This document shows, piece after piece, positions 32,852-39,615 of a DNA stretch of 56,820 nucleotides. Below the pieces are notes generated by a model. The model was not told the origin of the DNA, did not search any database, and saw only the letters and a program-made list of their open reading frames with translations. The stretch is from Bacteroidota bacterium (lineage in GTDB: Bacteria > Bacteroidota > Bacteroidia > UBA7662 > CANHCV01), in assembly GCA_947459245.1 (NCBI GenBank), contig CANHCV010000008.1:1-56820 (forward strand). Reading direction: 5' to 3'. The position numbers and the translations under genes were made by a program. Within the stretch, counting starts at the first letter, position 1; every line of letters starts with the position of its first letter.

Positions 32852-33484
32852 TTAAAGTTCATTCCAACCTTTTCCGTTGAAGATCCGATCTCGGGATTTT
32901 TCAATGCGAGAGAATCGGGTGGCCGCCTGTTTGGCCTGAGCGAAATACAAAAAGTAACTCCGTTGGCGGCCGGGGGTGAGGGCATAAAAGGCGGCTGCGA
33001 ATGAGGGATCTTGTTGGAGCACCTCTTTCAATTCGGCGGGAAGTTCGTAGTCTTCGTGTTTCTTCACCGGCACTTTTTTTCCAGCAACCTCCAATTCTAC
33101 TGCTTCAAAAATGAAGGATTTGATAACATCTTCTTGTTCCCAAACCTGGGAAACGTGGGTGAATCGGTATTGCCTTCCCGACTGAGAGTTTTCGGTGGGT
33201 TGGGTTAATCGGTGGTCGGGATCGGTGAGAAGGGCGCCTTTGAAAAAATTGATGGAGGCGTATTCCTTGAAGGCGCCTAAAACGGCAATGTTTTTCTTAT
33301 TGGACGAGTAACAAGGATGACTCCATTTGAATTCCTCAACCAAGCCACAATCCAAAAGAATTTGCCGTAAAGCTTCTAAAATATCTCCCCAACGGTGCAC
33401 CTTGCAATCGGGTGTTGCGCCGTATTTGCATCGCATGCATCCTTGAATCAAATAGAGATTTACTGAAGGATTGAAGGTTTCCAT
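32852..33484 (-). CDS. YdeI/OmdA-like protein with DUF1801-type N-terminus
   Basis: 210 aa from ATG 33484. The N-terminus GCMRCKYGATPDCKVHRW contains a Cys cluster seen in this family. A DUF1801-like fold follows (HPCYSSNKKNIAVLGAFKEYASINFFKGALL). The C-terminal half is the OmdA/YdeI region (ELPAELKEVLQQDPSFAAAFYALTPGRQRSYFLYFAQAKQAATRFSRIEKS). Family members are annotated as bacteriocin-protection or stress proteins, with no firm biochemistry. The frame opens further upstream (33610) but inside the neighbouring gene. TATTTTTG (33489-33496) lies exactly 4 nt before ATG 33484, which fixes the start and suggests a leaderless mRNA. Confidence 0.82.
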   Translation of the reverse strand: METFNPSVNLYLIQGCMRCKYGATPDCKVHRWGDILEALRQILLDCGLVEEFKWSHPCYSSNKKNIAVLGAFKEYASINFFKGALLTDPDHRLTQPTENSQSGRQYRFTHVSQVWEQEDVIKSFIFEAVELEVAGKKVPVKKHEDYELPAELKEVLQQDPSFAAAFYALTPGRQRSYFLYFAQAKQAATRFSRIEKSRDRIFNGKGWNEL

Positions 33485-33488
33485 CTTC

Positions 33489-33496
33489 CAAAAATA
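33489..33496 (-). promoter_or_regulatory. -7 box of the YdeI-like gene (leaderless type)
   Basis: TATTTTTG on the minus strand, 4 nt before ATG 33484. Confidence 0.6.
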
Positions 33497-33518
33497 AGTT
33501 TTAAAAAGAAGAAGGAAC

Positions 33519-34169
33519 TTAAATTTTATGTTTCCAACCCAAGTAAACCACGTAGGTTCGGGCTGGATTTCTTTGATTGACTTCCCAATCGATCTGATAA
33601 CCCAATTCAACAGCGCTTTTCTTGTTCAATTCTTTTTCGATGCCGAGGAAATATCGAAAGTTCTCCATTTGCCGAGACGCGGAAGTAAGGTTGTACCAAG
33701 TATCAATTGAAGCGGATGCGCTGAACTTTTTAGGCAAGTCCCAGGCAAGTCCAAATTTATTGCGGATGAATTTATTGTTGCTGTTTAAAACGGTTTCTCG
33801 GTTGAAATCTGAAAATTGGTTTTGGTACCTCATTCGGAAAAAAGGTGAAATCTTTCCGAAATTCGGTTTGTATGCAAGATCGAAAAATGTTCGGCTTCGG
33901 AAGTTGCCCTCGTTCACCCAAGTCGCCCGGTAGTGTCCGGAAATTCTCAAGGCATTCACCGGGCGGTATTCCAAGGAAAACTCCTCAAAACCTCGATTAA
34001 CATGCGATATGTTTTGATCCAACCGGATTTGAGATTCCAATTCGGAGGACCATTTTTTATTCCATTTATGGCTTAGGGAAGCAGAAAACCATGCCCCGGC
34101 ATCGGAGTTTTGTGCATGCACGTTGCCCAGTAAAAAGCAACATCCAAGAATCAATCCAATCCATCTCAT
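33519..34169 (-). CDS. DUF2490 outer-membrane beta-barrel protein
   Basis: 216 aa. Signal peptide (...LLGNVHAQ) and then alternating beta strands rich in aromatic residues (WFSASLSHKWNKKWSSELESQIRLDQN, FSLEYRPVNALRISGHYRATW, FFRMRYQNQFSD) ending ...VVYLGWKHKI. This matches DUF2490, a predicted 10- to 12-stranded barrel of unknown function common in Bacteroidota. The ATG overlaps the stop of the DUF4956 gene by 4 bp. It is the last gene of the lipoprotein/VTC/DUF4956/DUF2490 operon, which suggests that the operon builds or uses something that reaches the outer membrane. Confidence 0.85.
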   Translation of the reverse strand: MRWIGLILGCCFLLGNVHAQNSDAGAWFSASLSHKWNKKWSSELESQIRLDQNISHVNRGFEEFSLEYRPVNALRISGHYRATWVNEGNFRSRTFFDLAYKPNFGKISPFFRMRYQNQFSDFNRETVLNSNNKFIRNKFGLAWDLPKKFSASASIDTWYNLTSASRQMENFRYFLGIEKELNKKSAVELGYQIDWEVNQRNPARTYVVYLGWKHKI

Positions 34170-34789
34170 TTTTCGTAGTAATAGATTCGAATTTGTGCAG
34201 AATCGCGAAGGAAATCTATCTTCTGCACCAAAACCCGGTGAACGGGAATGCCGGTTCTCAATCGGATATCGGCCATCAGTTGTTCGTGATTTTCAGTTGG
34301 AATCAATTCAATTTGGTCGTAGAAAATAACTTTGGAGCTTTCCTTTTTCATCAACCAGCTGCTTTCCAACAACCAGGTAATCAACAGAATAATGGCCGAA
34401 ATGGTGCTTAACTCTTCCCATCCTCCTTTGGTTACCGCATTCAAAACTCCCAAGGCAATCGACAAGAAAAGGTAACTCATGTCTTTGATGGAAATGTCTT
34501 CGGTGCGGTAACGAAGCATGCTAAACACAGCAAAAAGCCCGAATGCTGCACCCATCGATAGTTCTGCCTTGTTTAAAGAAAAGGATAGGAGGAAAATGAT
34601 GAGGTTGAAAATGATGTAGGTGAAAAACAGATCCTTGGTTTTGTACACCTGAAAATAAATGAAGCGAATGAGAATGATCACCGAAGAAAGATCGATGACC
34701 AAACGAATGAAAAATTTCTTGGAAAGTTTATCAAAAATATCGGCGGAGGCGGAAAGGACTTCTTCGTTAGCGATTTGCAATAAATCCAT
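34166..34789 (-). CDS. DUF4956 inner-membrane protein
   Basis: 207 aa. A short N-terminal helix, then three to four membrane segments (about 28-48, 55-75, 80-95, 130-150) and a cytoplasmic C-terminal domain (about 155-207; VIFYDQIELIPTENHEQLMADIRLRTG). The GAAFGLFAVFSMLRYRTEDISIKDMSYLF segment is the DUF4956 hallmark. The family commonly neighbours VTC-domain polyphosphate polymerases, as here, but its activity is unknown. The start overlaps the end of the VTC gene by 23 bp in another frame, implying translational coupling. Confidence 0.88.
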   Translation of the reverse strand: MDLLQIANEEVLSASADIFDKLSKKFFIRLVIDLSSVIILIRFIYFQVYKTKDLFFTYIIFNLIIFLLSFSLNKAELSMGAAFGLFAVFSMLRYRTEDISIKDMSYLFLSIALGVLNAVTKGGWEELSTISAIILLITWLLESSWLMKKESSKVIFYDQIELIPTENHEQLMADIRLRTGIPVHRVLVQKIDFLRDSAQIRIYYYEK

Positions 34790-35522
34790 GAGTTGTTTTT
34801 TTAAGGAGGTGAAGTTTGTTTTTAAAATGATTGGATTTGACTCCAGGATAAAGCGACATGATGCCGAAACAGTATTTACTAATTCCCCCGGAACGAATGT
34901 GGTGCTTCTGCATCAACCGAACAAAGGGCGACGGACACTGCCGGTCTTGTTTGACCTCGGCAATAACAATGTCGGGAAATGCTTTTTTCTGATTTTCGTT
35001 GGAGAAGGAAAGTTGTAAATCCAGGGTTACGCGCTCTTGTTGATATTTTCCAACCAACGTTAAGCGCTGGTATTCTACCCAAATGGAGGGTCGAAGGTCG
35101 GCCGTTTGAAATGGGGTTTTGGTTTGGACGAAGGCCGATGAAAAATCGTCGCCTAAGGTCGGTTGCTCCAACTTGATGCGATCCTTGATGGTTCTTCCCT
35201 TGTTGTTTTTCAACTTTACTTCGAGAAAACCCAGTTGAGACTCCACATAGGTGCGGTGCCTTACTTTGTACCGGTGGCCGTTTCCACGGTGATGTTGCAC
35301 AAAACAATCCAATTTTTCGGTATCGAAATAAAGGGTTTTGTAGGTGTTCAATCGAACTCCGCCAACTTCCAACAAGTGGTAATGGGGAACCATCTCCTTC
35401 AACATTTCAGGAAGAAAATGCAAAGGGAAATAGTATTTCCGATCGACCCTCGACATGAGGTCGGACTTGCCCAACTGGTCCAAACCAATGGGAGAAAACG
35501 AATCGATCGGTAAATCAATCAT
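34767..35522 (-). CDS. VTC-domain polyphosphate polymerase-like protein
   Basis: 251 aa. Triphosphate-tunnel fold of the VTC family: SRVDRKYYF (R25, R28, K29), TLYFDT (65-68), the R-x-K-x-R-x-R strand RYKVRHR (R84-R90), E101-V-K103 with KGRTIKDR, WVEYQR, RVTLDLQL, and IAEVKQD near the end. These are the basic and acidic tunnel residues that in yeast Vtc4 bind ATP, metal and the growing polyphosphate chain, so the protein looks catalytically competent. There are no membrane segments; it would need the DUF4956 partner to reach the membrane. The overlaps of 4 bp upstream and 23 bp downstream show a tight operon. Confidence 0.87.
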   Translation of the reverse strand: MIDLPIDSFSPIGLDQLGKSDLMSRVDRKYYFPLHFLPEMLKEMVPHYHLLEVGGVRLNTYKTLYFDTEKLDCFVQHHRGNGHRYKVRHRTYVESQLGFLEVKLKNNKGRTIKDRIKLEQPTLGDDFSSAFVQTKTPFQTADLRPSIWVEYQRLTLVGKYQQERVTLDLQLSFSNENQKKAFPDIVIAEVKQDRQCPSPFVRLMQKHHIRSGGISKYCFGIMSLYPGVKSNHFKNKLHLLKKTTHGFIANR

Positions 35523-35923
35523 CTTTTAATGATGATGGTATCTAGAATTAATTTCTCCCGTTGTTCCTTTATTTCAAACGGAATCAAAACGGGTTCAATT
35601 TTATTGGTATTCCCAGGCGTTACGTACCGATTGGAATACACGTACAACGAATATTTTCCGGGTTGCAAAAAAGGGAAAGTAAACCAGCCGTTGTACGAAG
35701 TTTTCACGTCCTCGCTGGGAATGGAATCATCGCCGTACATCAAATAAACGTCTTCGTCCATGGCTGGATATTCCGAATTGATGATGGAAAAGGTATTGTC
35801 CCAATCTTGGGTCCAAACTACTCCCGAAACGGATGCGAAACCACCGGTTCCCGATTCTTTGGCGCAGGAGGACAATCCAAAAGCGAGGAGGCCGAGGCAA
35901 AAAGAAGAAAAAAGCACTTTCAT
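35519..35923 (-). CDS. Small lipoprotein with carboxypeptidase-regulatory-like beta domain
   Basis: 134 aa from ATG 35923. Lipoprotein signal with lipobox LSSC (C20). The mature part (ASVSGVVWTQDW...DVYLMYGDD...TSYNGWFTFPFLQPGKYSLYVYSN) looks like a small Ig-like/CarboxypepD_reg fold of the kind found in surface lipoproteins. No close family is recognised. It is the first gene of the operon with the VTC polymerase-like gene (4-bp overlap). A -7 box (35930-35937) lies 6 nt upstream of the ATG. Confidence 0.75.
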   Translation of the reverse strand: MKVLFSSFCLGLLAFGLSSCAKESGTGGFASVSGVVWTQDWDNTFSIINSEYPAMDEDVYLMYGDDSIPSEDVKTSYNGWFTFPFLQPGKYSLYVYSNRYVTPGNTNKIEPVLIPFEIKEQREKLILDTIIIKR

Positions 35924-35929
35924 TGTTCT

Positions 35930-35937
35930 CAAAAATA
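35930..35937 (-). promoter_or_regulatory. -7 box of the lipoprotein/VTC operon
   Basis: TATTTTTG on the minus strand, 6 nt before ATG 35923. Confidence 0.58.
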
Positions 35938-36120
35938 CCAAAATTGGGGTTAACAAAAAATTAATATTGGTATTTGGACGAAAAAAATGGAAAAGGTTGC
36001 CCTCATTCGCCGATAAAGAAAGGATGAGTCCAATCGTTCACGCGGTTTAGAGAATGGGAGAACAATTCCAATTTTGTAGGTGGAAATGATGGGAAGTTGA
36101 CGTTGAATTTATAAAAAACT

Positions 36121-36270
36121 TCGTTTCCCCAGGGGGCCGCCACCTTTCGACGAGCTCAAGGACCACGTATTTTATCCCGAAATGCTTCGGGACCTCCCCA
36201 TGCACAAAGCTAAATTTTCTCTTCCAAAATGTCAATGACTGAAACGTTTATAAACGTTTCCCGTTTGGGG
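36121..36270 (+). repeat. Repeat block with GGGCCGCCAC ... GCACAAAGCTAAATTTT and AAACGTTT pair
   Basis: It matches the reverse of 22306-22390 except for 23 extra bases (36144-36169 against 3 bases in the other copy) that carry TTCGACGAGCTCAAGG. It ends in GAAACGTTTATAAACGTTTC (36241-36260), a perfect palindrome. A degenerate second copy of its first part lies at 36316-36350. Confidence 0.85.
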
Positions 36271-36354
36271 ATTTGCAATTGGATGAAATACGTGGAATAA
36301 TTTTCAAAAAAACACCGTTTCCCCAAGGGTCGCCACCTTTTGACGAGCGTCGAG

Positions 36355-36382
36355 GTAGTTTCAGGTCATGTCCTGAAACTAC
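36355..36382. repeat. Isolated 11-bp hairpin
   Basis: GTAGTTTCAGG (36355-36365) pairs perfectly with CCTGAAACTAC (36372-36382), with a 6-nt loop. No T run follows in either direction, so it is not a standard terminator. Confidence 0.7.
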
Positions 36383-36477
36383 GGAGCAATAATCTTCCAT
36401 CGAAGCGAACAAAAATTCCTATTTATCAACTAATAAAGGCCGCGAAAATATTCAAAATGCATGCTGATGACTCCAGC

Positions 36478-36745
36478 AAACGGGGGCTACCCTTCGACCA
36501 AGCTCAGGGACCTCCGCCCCCTACCCAAGTGTAATTTACGGATTTTTCTCCCATTAGTCGTATTGAAACGTTTATAAACGTTTCAATACGACTAGCCATT
36601 TTCCAAACCCTATCTTTACTTCTGGGGAGGGGAGGGACGTAGTCCCCAAATTGATTTTTTGTTTTAAAATGAGGCAGATAATATGGGTGCCTTCGAGAAC
36701 CACTGGCACCGGAATTGCCTCGCTTCCTGTGGTTCTCGAAGGGTG
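36478..36745 (+). repeat. Intergenic mosaic repeat element, most complete copy
   Basis: Order: CAAACGGGGGCTAC, a 24-bp TTCGACCAAGCTCAGG insert (36491-36514), CCCCCTACCCAAGTGTAATT, a perfect 40-bp palindrome centred on AAACGTTTATAAACGTTT (36555-36594), CTAGCCATTTT, TATCTTTACTTCTGGGGAGG, GTCCCC, a TTTTAAAAT stretch, and an inverted repeat of 14 bp (36690-36703 with 36729-36742; CCTTCGAGAACCAC). Parts recur at 3980-4160, 18070-18190 and 22215-22300. Confidence 0.88.
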
Positions 36746-36828
36746 GTCCCTGAGCCCGTCGAAGGGTGGTCCCTGAGCCCGTCGAAGGGTGGTCCATGAG
36801 CCTGGTCGAAAGGCGGTTCCTGAGTTTT
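36737..36828 (+). repeat. 23-bp tandem repeat upstream of mnmE
   Basis: Units start at 36737, 36760, 36783 and 36807 (period 23, 23, 24). Each reads CGAAGGGTGGTCC-TGAGCC-GT, the reverse complement of the TTCGAC/GCTCAGG module found singly elsewhere. The array ends directly at the mnmE -7 box. Confidence 0.9.
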
Positions 36829-36835
36829 ACCTTTG
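36828..36835 (+). promoter_or_regulatory. -7 box of mnmE (leaderless type)
   Basis: TACCTTTG, then TGGC, then ATG 36840: 4 nt spacing, the same arrangement as pirin at 21147. Confidence 0.65.
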
Positions 36836-36839
36836 TGGC

Positions 36840-38183
36840 ATGAGTCAATCTGTTATCGCTGCACTTGCCACCCCGCCCGGCCGATCGGCCATTGGGGTAA
36901 TTCGCCTTTCCGGGGCGGGATGTTTGAAGGTGTTGAACCGATGTTTCAAAGGAACCAACTTGGAAGAAGTGCCCGGAAATACCGTGCATTACGGATGGAT
37001 TACCGACGGTTCTACCTTGATTGATGAGGTCATGGTGGCGGTATTTAAGGCTCCTAAAAGTTACACTAAAGAAGATAGCGCCGAAATTTCGGGGCACGGT
37101 TCGCCGTTTCTCTTGAAACGAATTTTAGAACGCCTCATTCAAGAGGGAGCCACATTGGCTGGTCCCGGCGAATTCACCATGCGTGCCTTCGCCCATGGTC
37201 GATTCGATTTGGCACAAGCGGAGGCGGTGGCGGATCTCATTGCGGCCGACAGCGATGCTCAAAAAGATTTGGCGTTGAGTCAGTTGCGCGGAGGGGTGTC
37301 GCATGACATCGCCATTTTGAGGGATGAATTGATTCAGTTTGCGAGTTTGATTGAATTGGAATTGGATTTTTCGGAAGAAGATGTTGAGTTTGCCGATCGC
37401 TCGGCTCTGCTTCGTTTGATAGAAAAGATCAGAACTCGAATGCAAGAGCTGATGCAGGGATTTCAGTGGGGAAATGCCTTGAAAGAAGGCGTTCCGGTAG
37501 CCATTGTGGGGATGCCCAACGCTGGAAAGAGTACGTTATTGAATGCCCTTTTAAATGAAGAGCGCGCTTTGGTGAGCGACATTCCGGGTACCACGCGGGA
37601 TGTGATTGAAGAAGTTCTGCACATTGACGGAATTGGATTTCGGTTTATTGATACGGCGGGTTATCGAGACACGGTGGATGTGGTTGAAGCCATGGGCATT
37701 GAGAGAACTTTGGAACGACTAAAGTCGGCAACCGTGGTGTTGTGGGTGATGGACGGAACCGAAGATGCTGGATTAAAGGAACGATTGGGGTCGGAGATGA
37801 AAGCTGCGGGGAAAACCGTCATTGCGTTGAGAAACAAGGCTGATCAATACGCCTTGAGCGCTGGTACGATGATGAATGATCAGTTGGTCATTTCGGCCAA
37901 GGAGCGTTGGGGATTGGATGTGTTGAAGGCCGAATTATTGCGGCAGTCGTTAGCTCAGAAAACCGATGGAGCTTTGGTAAGCAACGTTCGTCATTACGAG
38001 GCTTTGAAAAAAGCCGATGAGGCGTTGGATCGGGTTACGGCCGCCTTGGATTTGGGCGTTGGTGGGGAGCTTTTGGCGGCCGACATTCGGGAAGCCTTGT
38101 TCCAACTGGGGTTGATCACCGGTCAAATCACCACCGACGATTTGTTGGAATCGATTTTTACGCGGTTTTGTATCGGAAAGTAA
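36840..38183 (+). CDS. mnmE: tRNA modification GTPase MnmE (TrmE)
   Basis: 447 aa. The N-terminal formyl-THF-binding domain opens with DTIAA-like IAALATPPGRSAIGVIRLSG. The central G domain has G1 GMPNAGKST (near 223), G2 PGTTRD, G3 DTAGYRDT and G4 NKAD. The C-terminus is the invariant FCIGK, whose Cys is needed in vivo. With MnmG it builds the 5-carboxymethylaminomethyl group on U34 of tRNAs, including tRNA-Gln(UUG) of the kind encoded at 9170. The start ATG at 36840 is chosen because it follows a -7 box and matches the family N-terminus; the frame extension to 36789 lies in the 23-bp repeat. Confidence 0.97.
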   Translation: MSQSVIAALATPPGRSAIGVIRLSGAGCLKVLNRCFKGTNLEEVPGNTVHYGWITDGSTLIDEVMVAVFKAPKSYTKEDSAEISGHGSPFLLKRILERLIQEGATLAGPGEFTMRAFAHGRFDLAQAEAVADLIAADSDAQKDLALSQLRGGVSHDIAILRDELIQFASLIELELDFSEEDVEFADRSALLRLIEKIRTRMQELMQGFQWGNALKEGVPVAIVGMPNAGKSTLLNALLNEERALVSDIPGTTRDVIEEVLHIDGIGFRFIDTAGYRDTVDVVEAMGIERTLERLKSATVVLWVMDGTEDAGLKERLGSEMKAAGKTVIALRNKADQYALSAGTMMNDQLVISAKERWGLDVLKAELLRQSLAQKTDGALVSNVRHYEALKKADEALDRVTAALDLGVGGELLAADIREALFQLGLITGQITTDDLLESIFTRFCIGK

Positions 38184-38200
38184 CGGGTTGCAAGCACCTA

Positions 38201-38249
38201 ATTCCCACAGCATTTGACGGGGTTAATCTACTATTTCTATCGTGGGAAT
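38201..38249. other. Inverted repeat after mnmE
   Basis: ATTCCCAC (38201-38208) and GTGGGAAT (38242-38249) with a 33-nt spacer. The rest of the mnmE-hipT gap (to 38353) shows no other feature. Function unclear. Confidence 0.4.
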
Positions 38250-38353
38250 AGAGTATCATCGGTACAGCCCCATCGTCTTTTCTCTGCGGCAAGTGTACGC
38301 TTTATTTTAGCGATTTTGTTTTGGATTTTTTCTTTTTGCTTGGGAAACATGAA

Positions 38354-39292
38354 TTATTCATTCAATTTCTTAAATCTATCAGTTATTAAATGAGTATACT
38401 CATCCTTAAATTCCTCAGTTAAAAAACTTTGATCAATCCATGAAAGCCAAGTGGGTAAAATGGATTCAAATCTTACATAAATAGCCTCGAGTGATTTATT
38501 ATTGATTTTCAGAGATGTGGCCAATACTTGGAAATCGTTTCGATTCAATTTGCGCTTTTTACCATTGATGGTGAGTGCTGATTCTTCTTTGTCTTCCGGC
38601 ATCACAATGGCTGTGTTCAGTAAATCATTGGCAGGTGAGAGTTCAAATTCTCCTAAAGAATTTTCAATAAGAGAGAAATTTTTCAAATGCATGTCTGCGT
38701 TGCCAGTGAGGTAACAGAATAATACGATTTCAAAAAGTCGCTGTGCTTCAAATCCCTGATTCTTGGAAAACGTATAGACCAATTTCCCAACCATTTCAAT
38801 TGAGCCTCGATACTTGTGTTCCGTTAGGTTTTCACTCAATTGACAAAAATCTTCTACTGCAATTTTATCACCTTTGTTTCTGTCAAAACGTTTGGTTATA
38901 TAAGCCAATTCTCCTGATTTTAATCGAATCAATCCATGCTTGGCTGTCTTTATTTTTACTAATTCAGCTAAATGCATGGTAACATCTTCATTCTCTGGAA
39001 GCTCTTTGAATTGGAAGGTTGGAGGCTTTAAAATAAAATCGCCATGAAAGCCCACAATGGTTAATCTTGAAGGTTCATTTTTGTGCTTCTCAACATTAAG
39101 AGACAGCTTGGGTTGTACGCCGGTAATCGCTTTGCTTTGAATGACGATTTGTTTGGCGAGCTCTTCTAACTGTTGCAAGTCAAAATCAATAACAGGAGCT
39201 TGGGGTGTACCAAATAATTTTTTTATACAAGAAGGATGATAATCGTGCAGATCATTCTCTAAAACTCGATAACAATATAAACACTTGCTCAT
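38354..39292 (-). CDS. hipT: HipT-type serine/threonine kinase toxin (HipA family, short form)
   Basis: 312 aa. An N-terminal zinc-ribbon-like cluster C4-x2-C7...H19-x2-C22 is followed by the HipA kinase core: GVQPKLSLNV (Gly-rich loop region near 58-67), FILKPP (ATP-binding Lys), catalytic GNADMHLKNFSL (D200, N205) and SPANDLLNT (D223, DFG-equivalent). It lacks the HipA N-terminal subdomain 1, which is encoded separately just upstream, as in the HipBST systems of E. coli O127 and Legionella, where HipT phosphorylates tryptophanyl-tRNA synthetase. The target here is unknown. The ATG overlaps the hipS stop by 4 bp. Its base composition is clearly more AT-rich than mnmE and comM on either side, pointing to acquisition by transfer. 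Confidence 0.88.
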   Translation of the reverse strand: MSKCLYCYRVLENDLHDYHPSCIKKLFGTPQAPVIDFDLQQLEELAKQIVIQSKAITGVQPKLSLNVEKHKNEPSRLTIVGFHGDFILKPPTFQFKELPENEDVTMHLAELVKIKTAKHGLIRLKSGELAYITKRFDRNKGDKIAVEDFCQLSENLTEHKYRGSIEMVGKLVYTFSKNQGFEAQRLFEIVLFCYLTGNADMHLKNFSLIENSLGEFELSPANDLLNTAIVMPEDKEESALTINGKKRKLNRNDFQVLATSLKINNKSLEAIYVRFESILPTWLSWIDQSFLTEEFKDEYTHLITDRFKKLNE

Positions 39293-39615
39293 GATTCCTT
39301 TTCATTTGAGATGATAGATACACAACCAATGCTATTCTTGCACAGGGTTAATAATAATCCAAAGCGATCACTCGGCTTAATTTTCCAATTATTGAGGGCT
39401 ATACTTAAAAGCCATCCTTCTGGAATTAAACCATCAAAAAATGGAAATAAAACTTTGCTCGAAAATGCTTTTTGTTGCAAGGGTAAAGTTAGACTTACTG
39501 GTTTGGAATTTACGTTAGCCAAATACTCAGCATTATATTGAAATAGAAAGCCTTCATCCGATTAATGGATGATGCCTGCAAATTCATTTTTGTAATATAC
39601 TTGTGCTTGTCTCAT
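39289..39615 (-). pseudogene. hipS: hipS-like antitoxin (HipA N-subdomain 1) with in-frame TAA
   Basis: The frame starts at ATG 39615, overlapping the hipB stop as ATGA, and reads MRQAQVYYKNEFAGIIH. It then meets TAA at 39562-39564 and continues in the same frame with SDEGFLFQYNAEYLAN...PVSLTLPL...VLFPFFDGLIPEGWLL to the stop at 39289. The two parts together are a normal HipS/couple_hipA protein of 108 residues, so a single substitution (for example CAA to TAA) explains the stop. The downstream part could restart only at a TTG (39522). The gene overlaps hipB and hipT by 4 bp each, so the operon architecture is intact. Either the antitoxin is inactivated, a truncated form suffices, or the base is a sequencing error. 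Confidence 0.85.

Larger units (their letters stand above)
35957..36839. other. Gene-free divergent region packed with repeats
   Basis: About 880 bp between the lipoprotein operon and mnmE. 35957-36120 shows nothing recognisable. 36121-36270 and 36316-36382 are two related repeat blocks. 36478-36745 is the most complete copy of the mosaic element. 36737-36828 is a 23-bp tandem. The mnmE promoter sits at the right edge. Confidence 0.8.

Noticed and set aside
34795-34815. CACCTCCTTA near the DUF4956 start as a ribosome-binding site
   Set aside because: On the coding strand it reads like the anti-Shine-Dalgarno sequence, not AGGAGG, and it lies inside the VTC coding region, so it cannot serve as a ribosome-binding site.
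36340-36382. Intrinsic terminator at the 11-bp hairpin
   Set aside because: No T run on either strand after the hairpin, and no gene ends nearby on the relevant strand.
36821-36840. RAYT-type transposase that could mobilise the repeats
   Set aside because: No Y1 transposase motif (HUH plus catalytic Tyr) was found in any frame of the window; if it exists it is elsewhere in the genome.
38201-38249. mnmE terminator
   Set aside because: The 8-bp arms are separated by 33 nt and no T run follows; kept only as an unexplained inverted repeat.
39562-39564. Reassigned stop codon or programmed readthrough in hipS
   Set aside because: Other genes in the window end normally at TAA and TGA, and no readthrough context is visible; a point mutation or sequencing error is simpler.
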